64,000 bases of DNA from Leminorella richardii (GTDB lineage: Bacteria > Pseudomonadota > Gammaproteobacteria > Enterobacterales > Enterobacteriaceae). Position numbers and translations under genes: made by a program. Below are positions 39,494-49,178 of this stretch, piece after piece. The notes under the pieces were generated by a model, which searched no databases, had not been told where the DNA came from, and saw only the letters and a program-made list of their open reading frames with translations. The stretch is from the NCBI RefSeq assembly GCF_900478135.1, contig NZ_LS483470.1, forward strand, positions 1,236,501 through 1,300,500. The letters run 5' to 3'. Each line of letters opens with the position of its first letter. The first letter of the stretch is position 1.

Positions 39494-40168
39494 ATGAAAT
39501 ATACGCTCACTCGCGTAGACCTTGACGGCGACAACGACCGCTATCCGCTACAGAAGCAGGAAATTGTCTCTGACCCCCTTGAGCAGGATGCCCAGAAGGG
39601 CATTTTTATGGGCAAGCTCGACACCGCGCTAAACGACGTGGTCAACTGGGGGCGCAAGAACTCTCTGTGGCCGTTTAACTTCGGCCTTTCCTGCTGTTAC
39701 GTAGAAATGGTGACCTCTTTCACCGCCGTGCACGACGTTTCCCGCTTCGGCGCGGAAGTGCTGCGCGCCTCGCCGCGTCAGGCGGACTTCATGGTGGTTG
39801 CCGGTACCTGCTTCGTCAAAATGGCGCCGGTTATTCAGCGCCTGTACGACCAGATGCTGGAGCCCAAGTGGGTGATCTCCATGGGTGCCTGCGCCAACTC
39901 TGGCGGTATGTACGACATCTATTCCGTGGTGCAGGGCGTGGACAAGTTTATTCCGGTCGACGTATATATTCCCGGCTGTCCGCCGCGTCCTGAAGCCTAC
40001 ATGCAGGCGCTGCTGCTGCTGCGCGACTCTATCGGCCAAGAGCGCCGTCCGCTGTCGTGGGTCGTGGGCGAGCAGGGCGTATACCGCGCTGATATGCAGT
40101 CAGAAAAAGAACGCAAGCGCGCGGAGCGCATCGCAGTGACAAACCTGCGTACGCCTGACGAGATTTAA
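39494..40168 (+). CDS. nuoB: NADH-quinone oxidoreductase subunit B
   Basis: Carries the terminal 4Fe-4S cluster N2 that passes electrons to quinone, 224 residues. The cluster cysteines are in NFGLSCCYVEM (adjacent pair), GACANSGGMYD and YIPGCPPRPEAY. The C-terminal RIAVTNLRTPDEI matches E. coli. Between this gene and nuoCD lies an unusual 182-base spacer holding a palindromic repeat, whereas the other nuo genes are closely packed. Confidence 0.97.
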   Translation: MKYTLTRVDLDGDNDRYPLQKQEIVSDPLEQDAQKGIFMGKLDTALNDVVNWGRKNSLWPFNFGLSCCYVEMVTSFTAVHDVSRFGAEVLRASPRQADFMVVAGTCFVKMAPVIQRLYDQMLEPKWVISMGACANSGGMYDIYSVVQGVDKFIPVDVYIPGCPPRPEAYMQALLLLRDSIGQERRPLSWVVGEQGVYRADMQSEKERKRAERIAVTNLRTPDEI

Positions 40169-40185
40169 CCATTTTTAATTTGCAG

Positions 40186-40312
40186 TTTGCCCTAAATAGT
40201 TCAAGTTGCAGGAAGGCGACAAACGAGTGAATCCCGATGAGCGCAGCTGTCTACGCGATTAGGGTGAGAAAGCGCAGCCAACGCACCTGCGGCTTGAAAT
40301 ATGACGGGCAAA
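40186..40312 (+). repeat. Dispersed palindromic repeat, copy 1 (between nuoB and nuoCD)
   Basis: A 127-base element with terminal inverted repeats TTTGCCC (40186-40192) and GGGCAAA (40306-40312). Inside, TTCAAGTTGCAGG near the left end and CACCTGCGGCTTGAA near the right end are also inverted relative to each other, so the whole unit folds as an imperfect palindrome. It resembles a small non-coding repeat family I recall from Yersinia, Serratia and relatives. A second copy is at 59429-59621. As it lies within the operon it must be transcribed. Confidence 0.75.
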
Positions 40313-40350
40313 AAAGAATTTTAATTTGAGTAATGAGCGGCGATATCACT

Positions 40351-42147
40351 ATGACAGAACCAATGACGCAAGAGTGCGCCCTGCCGGAATGGCAGACCCG
40401 GGATCATCTCGATGACCCGGTGATAGGCGAACTGCACCATCGCTTTGGGCCTGACGCCTTTACCGTTCAGCCTACCCGTACCGGCGTGCCGGTGGTGTGG
40501 GTGAAGCGGGAGCAGCTTTTAGAGGTCATGGCTTTTTTACGCAAGCTACCTAAACCCTACGTCATGCTGTTTGATCTGCACGGCGTAGACGAGCGCTTGC
40601 GCACCCACCGTCAGGGCCTTCCTGCGGCAGATTTTTCCGTGTTCTACCACCTGATTTCCGTCGAGCGCAACACAGACATCATGCTGAAAGTCGCGCTGGT
40701 GGAAAGCGATTTGCACGTGCCGACAGTCACCAAACTATTCCCTAATGCCAGCTGGTACGAACGTGAAGTCTGGGACATGTTTGGTATTGTCATCGACGGT
40801 CACCCGAACCTGCGTCGCATCATGATGCCGCTGACTTGGGAAGGGCACCCGCTGCGTAAAGACTACCCGGCGCGCGCCACTGAATTCGATCCGTTCGTGC
40901 TGACCAAGGCGAAAGAAGATTTGGAAATGGAGTCGCTGACGTTCAAGCCTGAAGAGTGGGGCATGAAGCGCGGTACCCAAAACGAAGACTTCCTGTTCCT
41001 GAACATGGGGCCGAACCACCCGTCTTCCCACGGTGCGTTCCGTATTATTCTCCAGCTTGACGGCGAAGAGATCGTCGACTGTGTGCCGGACGTTGGCTAC
41101 CACCACCGCGGCGCCGAAAAGATGGGCGAGCGACAGTCGTGGCACAGCTACATTCCGTTTACCGACCGTATCGAATATCTGGGCGGCTGCGTTAACGAAA
41201 TGCCTTACGTGCTGGCGGTTGAGAAGCTGGCGGGTATTGAAGTGCCGGATCGCGTTAAGACAATCCGCGTCATGCTTTCTGAGCTGTTCCGCATTAACAG
41301 CCACCTGCTGTATATCTCTACCTATATTCAGGACGTCGGCGCAATGACGCCAGTGTTCTACGCCTTTAGCGACCGCGCGCGCATTTACGACATTGTTGAA
41401 GCCGTTACCGGCTTCCGTATGCACCCTGCGTGGTTCCGCATCGGCGGCGTGGCGCACGACCTGCCGAAAGGCTGGGACAAGCTGCTGCGTGAATTCCTCG
41501 ACTGGATGCCTAAGCGCCTTGATTCCTACGTGAAGGCCGCGCTGAAAAACACCATTCTGAAAGGCCGTACTGTCGGTGTCGCTCAGTACAGCGCAGAAGA
41601 AGCGCTGGCGTGGGGCGTGACCGGTGCCGGCTTACGTGCGACCGGCGTGAACTTCGACATCCGCAAGGCTCGCCCTTACTCTGGCTATGAGAACTTCGAG
41701 TTTGAAGTGCCTATCAGCTATAACGGCGACTGCTATGACCGCGTTATGCTGAAAGTGGAAGAGCTGCGCCAGAGCCTGCGTATTCTTGAGCAGTGCCTGA
41801 AAAACATGCCGGAAGGCCCGTTCAAAGCAGACCACCCGCTGACGACGCCGCCGCCGAAAGAAAGAACCCTGCAGCACATCGATACCCTGATCAACCACTT
41901 CCTGCAAGTGTCGTGGGGGCCGGTGATGCCAGCCAACGAGTCTTTCCAAATGGTGGAAGCTACCAAAGGGATCAACAGCTACTACCTGACCAGCGACGGC
42001 GGCACCATGAGCTATCGCACCCGGATACGTACGCCAAGCTTTGCGCATCTGCAGCAGATCCCCGCCGTTATTCGTGGCTGCCTGGTATCAGACCTTATCG
42101 TCTATCTGGGCAGTATTGATTTTGTTATGTCAGACGTGGACCGCTAA
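40351..42147 (+). CDS. nuoC: NADH-quinone oxidoreductase subunit C/D fusion
   Basis: Fused NuoC and NuoD of complex I, about 598 residues, forming the peripheral arm next to the quinone site. The C part begins at QTRDHLDDPVIGELHHRFGP; the D part includes MGPNHPSSHGAFRI, DVGYHHRGAEKMGERQSWHS and the C-terminal DLIVYLGSIDFVMSDVDR. The fused form is typical for Enterobacterales. ATG 40351 gives the E. coli-like N-terminus; an ATG six codons upstream (40333) is equally possible. nuoE starts two bases after the stop. Confidence 0.96.
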   Translation: MTEPMTQECALPEWQTRDHLDDPVIGELHHRFGPDAFTVQPTRTGVPVVWVKREQLLEVMAFLRKLPKPYVMLFDLHGVDERLRTHRQGLPAADFSVFYHLISVERNTDIMLKVALVESDLHVPTVTKLFPNASWYEREVWDMFGIVIDGHPNLRRIMMPLTWEGHPLRKDYPARATEFDPFVLTKAKEDLEMESLTFKPEEWGMKRGTQNEDFLFLNMGPNHPSSHGAFRIILQLDGEEIVDCVPDVGYHHRGAEKMGERQSWHSYIPFTDRIEYLGGCVNEMPYVLAVEKLAGIEVPDRVKTIRVMLSELFRINSHLLYISTYIQDVGAMTPVFYAFSDRARIYDIVEAVTGFRMHPAWFRIGGVAHDLPKGWDKLLREFLDWMPKRLDSYVKAALKNTILKGRTVGVAQYSAEEALAWGVTGAGLRATGVNFDIRKARPYSGYENFEFEVPISYNGDCYDRVMLKVEELRQSLRILEQCLKNMPEGPFKADHPLTTPPPKERTLQHIDTLINHFLQVSWGPVMPANESFQMVEATKGINSYYLTSDGGTMSYRTRIRTPSFAHLQQIPAVIRGCLVSDLIVYLGSIDFVMSDVDR

Positions 42148-42149
42148 CT

Positions 42150-42635
42150 ATGACCGATAAAGAAATTTTTACGCTGAGCGCGGAAGAGCTCGACGCCATC
42201 GAGCATGAGAAGCACCACTACGAAGATCCGCGCGCGGCGTCCATCGAAGCATTAAAGCTGGTGCAGAAAAAGCGCGGCTGGGTGCCAGACGGCGCAATCA
42301 CCGCTATTGCCGACGTGCTGGGCATTCCCGCCAGTGACGTTGAGGGCGTTGCAACGTTCTACAGCCAGATTTTCCGCAGCCCGGTAGGGCGTCACGTTAT
42401 ACGCTACTGCGACAGCGTGGTGTGCTACATCAACGGCTATCACGCCATTGAAGCGGCACTGCAGACAAAGCTGAACGTCAAGCCGGGTCAAACCACGTTT
42501 GACGGTCGCTTCACCCTGCTGCCAACCTGCTGTCTGGGCAACTGCGACAAGGGGCCGAGCATGATGATCGATGAGGACACTCACGAGCAGGTGAAGCCGG
42601 AGGATATTGACAAACTGCTGGAGCAATATCAATGA
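42150..42635 (+). CDS. nuoE: NADH-quinone oxidoreductase subunit E
   Basis: Subunit of the NADH-dehydrogenase module carrying a 2Fe-2S cluster, 161 residues. The thioredoxin-like fold shows the cluster cysteines in YCDSVVCYING and LPTCCLGNCDKGP. The N-terminal helical part with DPRAASIEALKLVQKKRGWV is conserved. It overlaps the start of nuoF by four bases (ATGA). Confidence 0.96.
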   Translation: MTDKEIFTLSAEELDAIEHEKHHYEDPRAASIEALKLVQKKRGWVPDGAITAIADVLGIPASDVEGVATFYSQIFRSPVGRHVIRYCDSVVCYINGYHAIEAALQTKLNVKPGQTTFDGRFTLLPTCCLGNCDKGPSMMIDEDTHEQVKPEDIDKLLEQYQ

Positions 42636-43994
42636 GCGGGCCAAATTTTCTGGGAACTCAACGCATTCTTACCGAAGAGCAGCATCCGCTGACTTGGCGC
42701 CTGCGCGCTGACCATCAGCCGGTATGGCTTGATGAATACCGCAGCAAGAACGGCTACGTCGGTGCGGAAAGGGCACTGAAAGGCATGGCGCCCGACGAGA
42801 TCGTCTCTACGGTAAAAGACTCCGGTCTGAGCGGTCGCGGCGGTGCGGGCTTCTCCACGGGCCTCAAGTGGAGCCTGATGCCGAAAGACGAAAGCATGAA
42901 CGTTCGCTACATCCTGTGTAACGCGGATGAGATGGAGCCGGGCACCTATAAAGACCGTCTGCTGATGGAGCAGCTTCCCCACCTGCTGGTGGAAGGGATG
43001 CTGATCGGCGGCTTTGCCCTGAAGGCCTATCGCGGCTATATCTTCCTGCGCGGCGAATATATCGAAGCGGCAGAAAACCTGCGTCGCGCTATTGAAGAGG
43101 CCAAACAGGCAGGCTTCCTCGGTAAAACATTCTTGGCAGCGGCTTTGACTTTGAGCTGTTTGTCCACACCGGCGCCGGTCGCTACATCTGTGGTGAAGAA
43201 ACCGCGCTGATTAACTCATTGGAAGGCCGCCGCGCTAACCTCGCTCCAAGCCGCCGTTCCCGGCGACAGTGGGCGCCTGGGGCAAGCCGACCTGCGTGAA
43301 CAACGTCGAAACTTTGTGCAACGTACCTGCTATCGTTCAGCACGGCCCCGAGTGGTATCGCGGCCTGTCTGCGGGCAAGAGTCAGGATGCAGGCACCAAG
43401 CTGATGGGCTTCTCCGGCCGCGTGAAAAATCCGGGTCTGTGGGAGCTGCCGTTTGCATCACCGCTCGCGAACTGCTGGAAGACTACGCCGGCGGTATGCA
43501 GGACGGCCTGAAGCTTAAAGCATGGCAGCCGGGCGGCGCGGGTACTGACTTCTTAACGAAGCGCACCTCGATCTGCCGATGGAATTCCCCAGCATCGCCA
43601 AAGCGGGCAGCCGTTTGGGTACTGCGTTGGCGATGGCGGTAGACGACAAGATCAACATGGTCGGGCTGTGCCGCAATCTGGAAACGTTCTTTGCGCGGGA
43701 GTCCTGCGGATGGTGTACGCCTTGCCGCGACGGCCTGCCGTGGACAGTAAAAATTCTGACCGCGCTGGAGAAGGGAGAAGGGCAGCCAGGGACGTTGAAA
43801 CCCTTGAGCAGCTGTGCCGATTCCTGTCGCCGGGCCACACCTTCTGCGCACTGGCGCCGGGGGCGGTCGAGCCTTTGCAGAGCGCAATTAAGTATTTCCG
43901 AGAAGAGTTTGAGGCGGGTATCAAAGTAAAAACCTTTAATAACCTCAGCTCTATTGCCGGTATCCAGCCTAACCTGCTGAAGCAGCGCTGGTAA
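42632..43994 (+). pseudogene. nuoF: NADH-quinone oxidoreductase subunit F, broken by five single-base deletions
   Basis: NuoF binds NADH, FMN and a 4Fe-4S cluster in complex I. Joined over three frames the product would be about 455 residues, near the E. coli 445, with [50 protein letters not shown] and the cluster motif ESCGWCTPCRDG all present. Five one-base losses break it: in an A-run near 43124-43127, a C-run near 43239, and G-runs near 43455, 43558 and 43790. Frames change in the order 2, 1, 0, 2, 1, 0. All losses shorten homopolymers and the protein is otherwise unaltered, so sequencing or assembly error is likely. If real, the gene is dead after about residue 166. Confidence 0.93.
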
Positions 43995-44078
43995 GCGTCT
44001 TAATCAATAAGACCTTCGGTAAACGAATTTTTTAAAGTTATCTGCCCGCGGTTGCGGGCTACAGGAAGCATGCTGACT

Positions 44079-46808
44079 ATGGCAACGATTCATGTAGACG
44101 GCGAAGAATACGAAGTTGACGGTGCGGAGAACCTCCTACAGGCGTGTCTCTCCCTCGGCCTCGATATTCCTTACTTTTGCTGGCATCCGGCGCTAGGTAG
44201 CGTCGGCGCTTGCCGCCAATGTGCGGTTAAGCAGTTCCAGGGGCCCGATGACAAGCGCGGGCGTCTGGTTATGTCGTGTATGACCCCGGCATCAGACGGT
44301 AGCTATATTTCTATCGAAGATGACGAGGCCGTTAAGTTCCGCGAAGCCGTGGTGGAATTCTTGATGGTCAACCACCCGCACGACTGTCCGGTGTGCGAGG
44401 AGGGGGGCAACTGTCACTTACAGGATATGACGGTCATGACTGGCCACAGTTTCCGTAAGTACCGCTTTAACAAGCGCACTCACAACAATCAGGATCTCGG
44501 GCCTTTCATTAACCATGAAATGAACCGCTGTATCGCCTGCTACCGCTGTGTGCGCTACTACAAAGACTACGCGGGCGGCGAAGACTTCGGCGTCTACGGT
44601 GCTCACGACAACGTCTACTTCGGTCGCCCGGAAGACGGCACGCTGGAGAACGAGTTCTCCGGTAACCTGGTAGAAGTGTGTCCGACCGGCGTATTCACCG
44701 ACAAAACGCACTCTGAGCGCTATAACCGCAAATGGGACATGCAGTTTGCCCCAAGCATCTGCCAGCAGTGCAGCGTCGGCTGTAACACCAGCCCCGGCGA
44801 ACGCTACGGCGAGCTGCGTCGCATCGAAAACCGCTATAACGGTACCGTGAACCACTACTTCCTGTGCGACCGCGGTCGTTTTGGCTATGGCTACGTGAAC
44901 TTGGAAGATCGTCCCCGTACGCCGCTACAGCGCCGTGGTGAAGACTGGATCTCGCTGAACCCGGATCAGGCTCTGCAGGGGGCCGCCGACCAGCTTCGCC
45001 AGTCCAAGAAAGCGATCGGAATTGGTTCTCCGCGCGCTAGCCTGGAAAGCAACTATGCGCTGCGCCAGCTGGTCGGTGCGGAAAACTTTTCTACCGGCAT
45101 GAGCGCTCAGGAGCTGGCTCGCGTGCAGCTGATGCAGAAGATCCTGAAAGAGAGCGGGCTGCATACGCCGTCTCTGCGCGAGATGGAAGGCTACGACGCG
45201 GTGCTGGTGCTGGGTGAAGACGTCACGCAGACCGGGGCCCGTATTGCGCTGGCAATCCGTCAGGCAGTGAAGGGAAAGGCGCGCGATCTGGCCGCTGCTC
45301 AGCGCGTGGCGGACTGGCAGATTGCCGCCGTGCAGACTATCGGTCAGCACGCCAAGCATCCACTATTCGTTACCGGCGTGGATAAAACCCGTCTGGACGA
45401 CGTCGCCGCCTGGAGCTACTGCGGCAGCGTGGAAGAGCAGGCGCAGCTGGGCTTCGCCATTGCCCACGCGCTGGACGCGTCGGCACCGGCAGCAGGCATT
45501 GCGCCAGACCTTAAAAAGAAAGTCGACATCGTCGTTCAGGCGCTGTCAGGTTCGAAAAAGCCGCTTATCGTGACCGGCAGCGGCGCGGGTAGCGACGCTG
45601 TGATTCAGGCTGCCGCCAACGTGGCGCTAGCGCTGAAGAACAAAGGGCTGGATGCGGCAGTGACGTTTGTTGCCGCAGAGTCTAACAGCATGGGTGTCGC
45701 CATGATGGGTGGTATTTCCATCGATGACGCGCTGGCTCAGGTTGAGCGCGGGGAAGCCGATACTCTGATCGTGATGGAAAACGACCTCTATCGCCACGCA
45801 TCGAAGGCGCGCGTAGACGCGGCGCTGGAGAAGGTGGAAAACCTGATTGTTGTCGATCATCAGCGAACAGACATTATGGGCAAGGCTAACCTTGTTCTGT
45901 CGGCCGCCAGCTTTGCTGAAAGCGACGGTACGCTGGTTAACCAAGAGGGCAGGGCACAGCGCTTCTTCCAGGTTTACGACCCTGATTTCTACAACAAAGA
46001 TCCGGCTCATCCGACTCACATGCTGGAAAGCTGGCGCTGGCTGCACTCGCTGGAAACGGTTTATAACAGCCGCCGCGTTGACTGGACTCAGCTTGATCAC
46101 GTGGTTGACGCCGTTGCCAAATCCTTCCCGGAAATGGCCGCCATTATTGACGCCGCACCGGATGCCACTTTCCGTGTGAAAGGGCAGAAGCTGGCTCGTG
46201 AACCGCACCGCTACAGCGGTCGTACCGCGATGTTGGCAGACGTCAGCGTTCATGAAAAGCGCCAGCCGCAGGATAAAGACACGGCCTTTGCTTTCTCTAT
46301 GGAAGGCTACAACGCGCCTGAAGCAAATCGCCAGCAGATCCCGTTTGCCTGGGCTCCGGGATGGAACTCACCGCAGGCTTGGAACAAGTTCCAGGCAGAA
46401 GTGGGCGGCAGCCTGCGCGCTGGCGACCCGGGCGTGCGCCTGATCGAAAAAGCGCAGTCGCCGACGCTGGGTTACTTTGACGTGGCTGTTAACGCGTCGT
46501 CTGAAGGGCTGCGCGTAGCGCCTTACTACCATCTGTTCGGCAGTGACGAAACGTCACAGCGTTCAGAAGTGATCCAAACCCGTATGCCGCAGGCCTACGC
46601 CATGCTGAACCCACAGGATGCCGCCGCTCTGAATCTGGCAACGGACGCCGTAGTGAGCTTTAGCTGTGCGGGCAGCACGCTGACGCTGCCGGTTCGCCTG
46701 AGCGACTCGCTGGGGCAGGGGCTGGTTGGTCTGCCGCTTGGCCTGCCGGGCATTTCTCCGGTACTGGTGGGTGAGCGCGTTGAAAATATGAAGGAGGCGA
46801 CGCTATGA
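44079..46808 (+). CDS. nuoG: NADH-quinone oxidoreductase subunit G
   Basis: Largest subunit of the peripheral arm, 909 residues, with several iron-sulfur clusters. The N-terminal 2Fe-2S ferredoxin-like motif (YFCWHPALGSVGACRQC), the HPHDCPVCEEGGNCHLQD segment and CIACYRCVRYY are present, then CQQCSVGCNTSPGERYGEL and a molybdopterin-oxidoreductase-like body. ATG 44079 matches the E. coli start MATIHVDG; upstream in-frame starts are less well placed against AGGAAG at 44063. It overlaps nuoH by four bases. Confidence 0.96.
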   Translation: MATIHVDGEEYEVDGAENLLQACLSLGLDIPYFCWHPALGSVGACRQCAVKQFQGPDDKRGRLVMSCMTPASDGSYISIEDDEAVKFREAVVEFLMVNHPHDCPVCEEGGNCHLQDMTVMTGHSFRKYRFNKRTHNNQDLGPFINHEMNRCIACYRCVRYYKDYAGGEDFGVYGAHDNVYFGRPEDGTLENEFSGNLVEVCPTGVFTDKTHSERYNRKWDMQFAPSICQQCSVGCNTSPGERYGELRRIENRYNGTVNHYFLCDRGRFGYGYVNLEDRPRTPLQRRGEDWISLNPDQALQGAADQLRQSKKAIGIGSPRASLESNYALRQLVGAENFSTGMSAQELARVQLMQKILKESGLHTPSLREMEGYDAVLVLGEDVTQTGARIALAIRQAVKGKARDLAAAQRVADWQIAAVQTIGQHAKHPLFVTGVDKTRLDDVAAWSYCGSVEEQAQLGFAIAHALDASAPAAGIAPDLKKKVDIVVQALSGSKKPLIVTGSGAGSDAVIQAAANVALALKNKGLDAAVTFVAAESNSMGVAMMGGISIDDALAQVERGEADTLIVMENDLYRHASKARVDAALEKVENLIVVDHQRTDIMGKANLVLSAASFAESDGTLVNQEGRAQRFFQVYDPDFYNKDPAHPTHMLESWRWLHSLETVYNSRRVDWTQLDHVVDAVAKSFPEMAAIIDAAPDATFRVKGQKLAREPHRYSGRTAMLADVSVHEKRQPQDKDTAFAFSMEGYNAPEANRQQIPFAWAPGWNSPQAWNKFQAEVGGSLRAGDPGVRLIEKAQSPTLGYFDVAVNASSEGLRVAPYYHLFGSDETSQRSEVIQTRMPQAYAMLNPQDAAALNLATDAVVSFSCAGSTLTLPVRLSDSLGQGLVGLPLGLPGISPVLVGERVENMKEATL

Positions 46809-47782
46809 GTTTTATATCGCCGGAAACGCTAGACGTTCTGGCCGCCGTCGGTAAGTCGGTAGTGATCCTGCTGGTGGTTGTCACCTGCGGCGCACTGATG
46901 AGCTTCGGCGAGCGCCGTCTGCTGTCCGTCTTTCAGGATCGCTACGGGCCGAACCGCGTAGGGCCGTTTGGTTCTCTGCAAATCGTTGCCGACATGATCA
47001 AGATGTTCTTTAAAGAGGACTGGGTTCCCAACTTCTCTGACAAAGGCATCTTTACGCTGGCGCCGATTATCGCTTTCAGCTCCATGCTGCTGGCGTTCTC
47101 TATTGTGCCGGTTACGCCGACCTGGGGCGCCTCTGACCTGAACATTGGTATCCTGTTCTTCTTCATGCTGGCGGGGCTGGCGGTATACGCCGTGCTGTTC
47201 GCAGGCTGGTCGAGCAACAACAAATACGCACTGCTGGGCGCCATGCGCGCCTCCGCGCAGACCCTGAGCTACGAAGTGTTCCTTGGCCTTTCCCTGATGG
47301 GCATCGTTGCGGTAACCGGCTCTTTCAACATGCGAGACATCGTTGAAGCGCAGGCTGACATGTGGTTTGTGATACCTCAGTTCTTTGGCTTTCTGACGTT
47401 TATTATCGCGGGCGTCGCGGTGACTCACCGTCACCCGTTTGACCAACCGGAAGCGGAACAGGAACTGGCGGACGGCTACCACATTGAATATTCCGGCATG
47501 AAGTTCGGTCTGTTCTTCGTCGGTGAGTATGTGGGTATTGTGACCATTTCCGCACTGATCGTGACGCTGTTCTTCGGCGGCTGGCAGGGGCCATTCCTGC
47601 CGCCGGTGCTGTGGTTTGCCCTGAAGACCGGCTTTTTCATGATGATGTTTATTCTGGTGCGCGCCTCACTGCCTCGCCCTCGTTACGATCAGGTAATGGC
47701 GTTTGGCTGGCGCGTGTGTCTGCCGCTGACGCTGATTAACCTGCTGGTGACGGCCGCCGTTATTCTGTGCAGAGCGCAGTAG
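46805..47782 (+). CDS. nuoH: NADH-quinone oxidoreductase subunit H
   Basis: Membrane subunit that forms the quinone chamber with NuoB and NuoD, 325 residues, same as E. coli, with eight membrane helices. FGERRLLSVFQDRYGPNRVGPFGSL and HRHPFDQPEAEQELADGYHIEYSG are the family signatures, the second holding conserved acidic residues of the entry to the proton path. Coupled to nuoG by ATGA overlap; nuoI follows after 11 bases. Confidence 0.97.
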   Translation: MSFISPETLDVLAAVGKSVVILLVVVTCGALMSFGERRLLSVFQDRYGPNRVGPFGSLQIVADMIKMFFKEDWVPNFSDKGIFTLAPIIAFSSMLLAFSIVPVTPTWGASDLNIGILFFFMLAGLAVYAVLFAGWSSNNKYALLGAMRASAQTLSYEVFLGLSLMGIVAVTGSFNMRDIVEAQADMWFVIPQFFGFLTFIIAGVAVTHRHPFDQPEAEQELADGYHIEYSGMKFGLFFVGEYVGIVTISALIVTLFFGGWQGPFLPPVLWFALKTGFFMMMFILVRASLPRPRYDQVMAFGWRVCLPLTLINLLVTAAVILCRAQ

Positions 47783-47793
47783 GGGAGAGAACC

Positions 47794-48336
47794 ATGACCT
47801 TAAAAGATATAGTGGTTGGGTTTGGCACCCAGATCCGCAGCCTGTGGATGGTTTTCCTCCACGCGTTTCACAAGCGCGACACGCGTATGTATCCGGACGT
47901 GCCGATCTACGTGCCGCCGCGCTATCGCGGCCGGATCGTGCTGACCCGCGACCCTGACGGCCAAGAGCGCTGCGTGGCCTGTAACCTGTGCGCCGTCGCC
48001 TGCCCGGTAAGCTGTATTTCACTGCAAAAAGCAGAGACGGAAGACGGGCGCTGGTATCCAGAGTTTTTCCGCATCAACTTCTCCCGCTGCATTTTCTGCG
48101 GCATGTGCGAAGAAGCCTGCCCGACGACGGCTATTCAGCTGACGCCGGACTTCGAAATGGCAGACTTCAAGCGTCAGGATCTGGTGTATGAAAAAGAAGA
48201 CCTGCTGATTTCCGGGCCGGGTAAATATCCTGACTATAGTTTCTACCGGGTATCCGGTATGGCGATCGAAGGCAAGGGCAAAGGCGAAGCCGAGAACGAG
48301 TCCAAGCCGGTCGATCTTAAGAGTCTATTACCCTAA
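47794..48336 (+). CDS. nuoI: NADH-quinone oxidoreductase subunit I
   Basis: Ferredoxin-like subunit with two 4Fe-4S clusters (N6a, N6b), 180 residues as in E. coli. Both cluster motifs are complete: CVACNLCAVACP and CIFCGMCEEACP. The end KSLLP also matches. ATG 47794 with GGGGAGAG upstream is used; an in-frame start at 47767 would overlap nuoH and adds residues without family match. Confidence 0.97.
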   Translation: MTLKDIVVGFGTQIRSLWMVFLHAFHKRDTRMYPDVPIYVPPRYRGRIVLTRDPDGQERCVACNLCAVACPVSCISLQKAETEDGRWYPEFFRINFSRCIFCGMCEEACPTTAIQLTPDFEMADFKRQDLVYEKEDLLISGPGKYPDYSFYRVSGMAIEGKGKGEAENESKPVDLKSLLP

Positions 48337-48348
48337 GGAGCTGAGAAC

Positions 48349-48879
48349 GTGGAAATTGCATTTTATGTTGCCGCGGCCATCGCTGTTTTAGCGACGCTCC
48401 GGGTAATCACTCATACCAATCCCGTGCACGCGCTGCTGTACCTGATTGTGTCGCTGCTGGCTATCTCGGCGACATTTTTCTCGCTGGGCGCCTACTTTGC
48501 CGGGGCATTGGAAATTATCGTCTATGCGGGCGCCATCATGGTGCTGTTCGTGTTCGTCGTTATGATGCTGAATCTGGGCGACTCCGTGGCTAATCAGGAG
48601 CGCGAGTGGCTTAAACCCGGCGTTTGGATTGGCCCAGCGGCGCTGTGTCTGGTTCTGCTGATTATTCTGGGTTACGGCATTTTCAGTATCTCCGGCCAGT
48701 CTATTACCGGCGAACTGATTGACGCCAAGCGCGTCGGCGTGAGCCTGTTTGGCCCTTACGTGTTAGCGGTTGAACTGGCGTCTATGCTGCTGCTGGCGGG
48801 TCTGGTAGTGGCCTATCATCTGGGACGCGAGAATAAGAGCCTCGATAGCGTACACGCGAAAACGGAGGAACAAGCATGA
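48349..48879 (+). CDS. nuoJ: NADH-quinone oxidoreductase subunit J
   Basis: Membrane subunit, 176 residues (E. coli 184; the difference is in the hydrophilic tail). THTNPVHALLYLIVSLLAIS and GALEIIVYAGAIMVLFVFVVMMLN, the helix with the pi-bulge region, are conserved. The start is GTG 48349 with TAAGGAG eight bases upstream. ATGA overlap with nuoK. Confidence 0.96.
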   Translation: MEIAFYVAAAIAVLATLRVITHTNPVHALLYLIVSLLAISATFFSLGAYFAGALEIIVYAGAIMVLFVFVVMMLNLGDSVANQEREWLKPGVWIGPAALCLVLLIILGYGIFSISGQSITGELIDAKRVGVSLFGPYVLAVELASMLLLAGLVVAYHLGRENKSLDSVHAKTEEQA

Positions 48880-49178
48880 TCCCATTGGAACACGGCCTGA
48901 TACTGGCTGCGATACTGTTCGCGCTAGGGCTGACGGGGCTTTTGATTCGCCGCAATCTGCTGTTCGTTCTGATTAGCCTCGAGATCATGATCAACGCAGT
49001 AGCGTTGGCGTTCGTCGTGGCGGGAAGCTACTGGCAGCAGCCAGATGGACAGGTGATGTACATCCTGGTGATAAGCCTTGCGGCGGCAGAGGCCAGTATT
49101 GGTCTGGCGTTGTTGCTACAGCTTCATCGTCGTCGTCAAACTCTGAATATCGACTCTGTCAGTGAGATGCGCGGATGA
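48876..49178 (+). CDS. nuoK: NADH-quinone oxidoreductase subunit K
   Basis: Small three-helix proton-path subunit, 100 residues. The conserved glutamates are present in VLISLEIMINAVALAF and SLAAAEASIGLALLLQ. Overlaps nuoJ and nuoL by four bases on each side, as usual in this operon. Confidence 0.97.
   Translation: MIPLEHGLILAAILFALGLTGLLIRRNLLFVLISLEIMINAVALAFVVAGSYWQQPDGQVMYILVISLAAAEASIGLALLLQLHRRRQTLNIDSVSEMRG

Noticed and set aside
40735..41457. Long minus-strand frame (240 codons) opposite nuoCD, and similar ones opposite nuoG, nuoL and dcuC
   Set aside because: These are shadows of highly biased codon use in GC-rich core genes; none has a family motif, ribosome site or promoter context.
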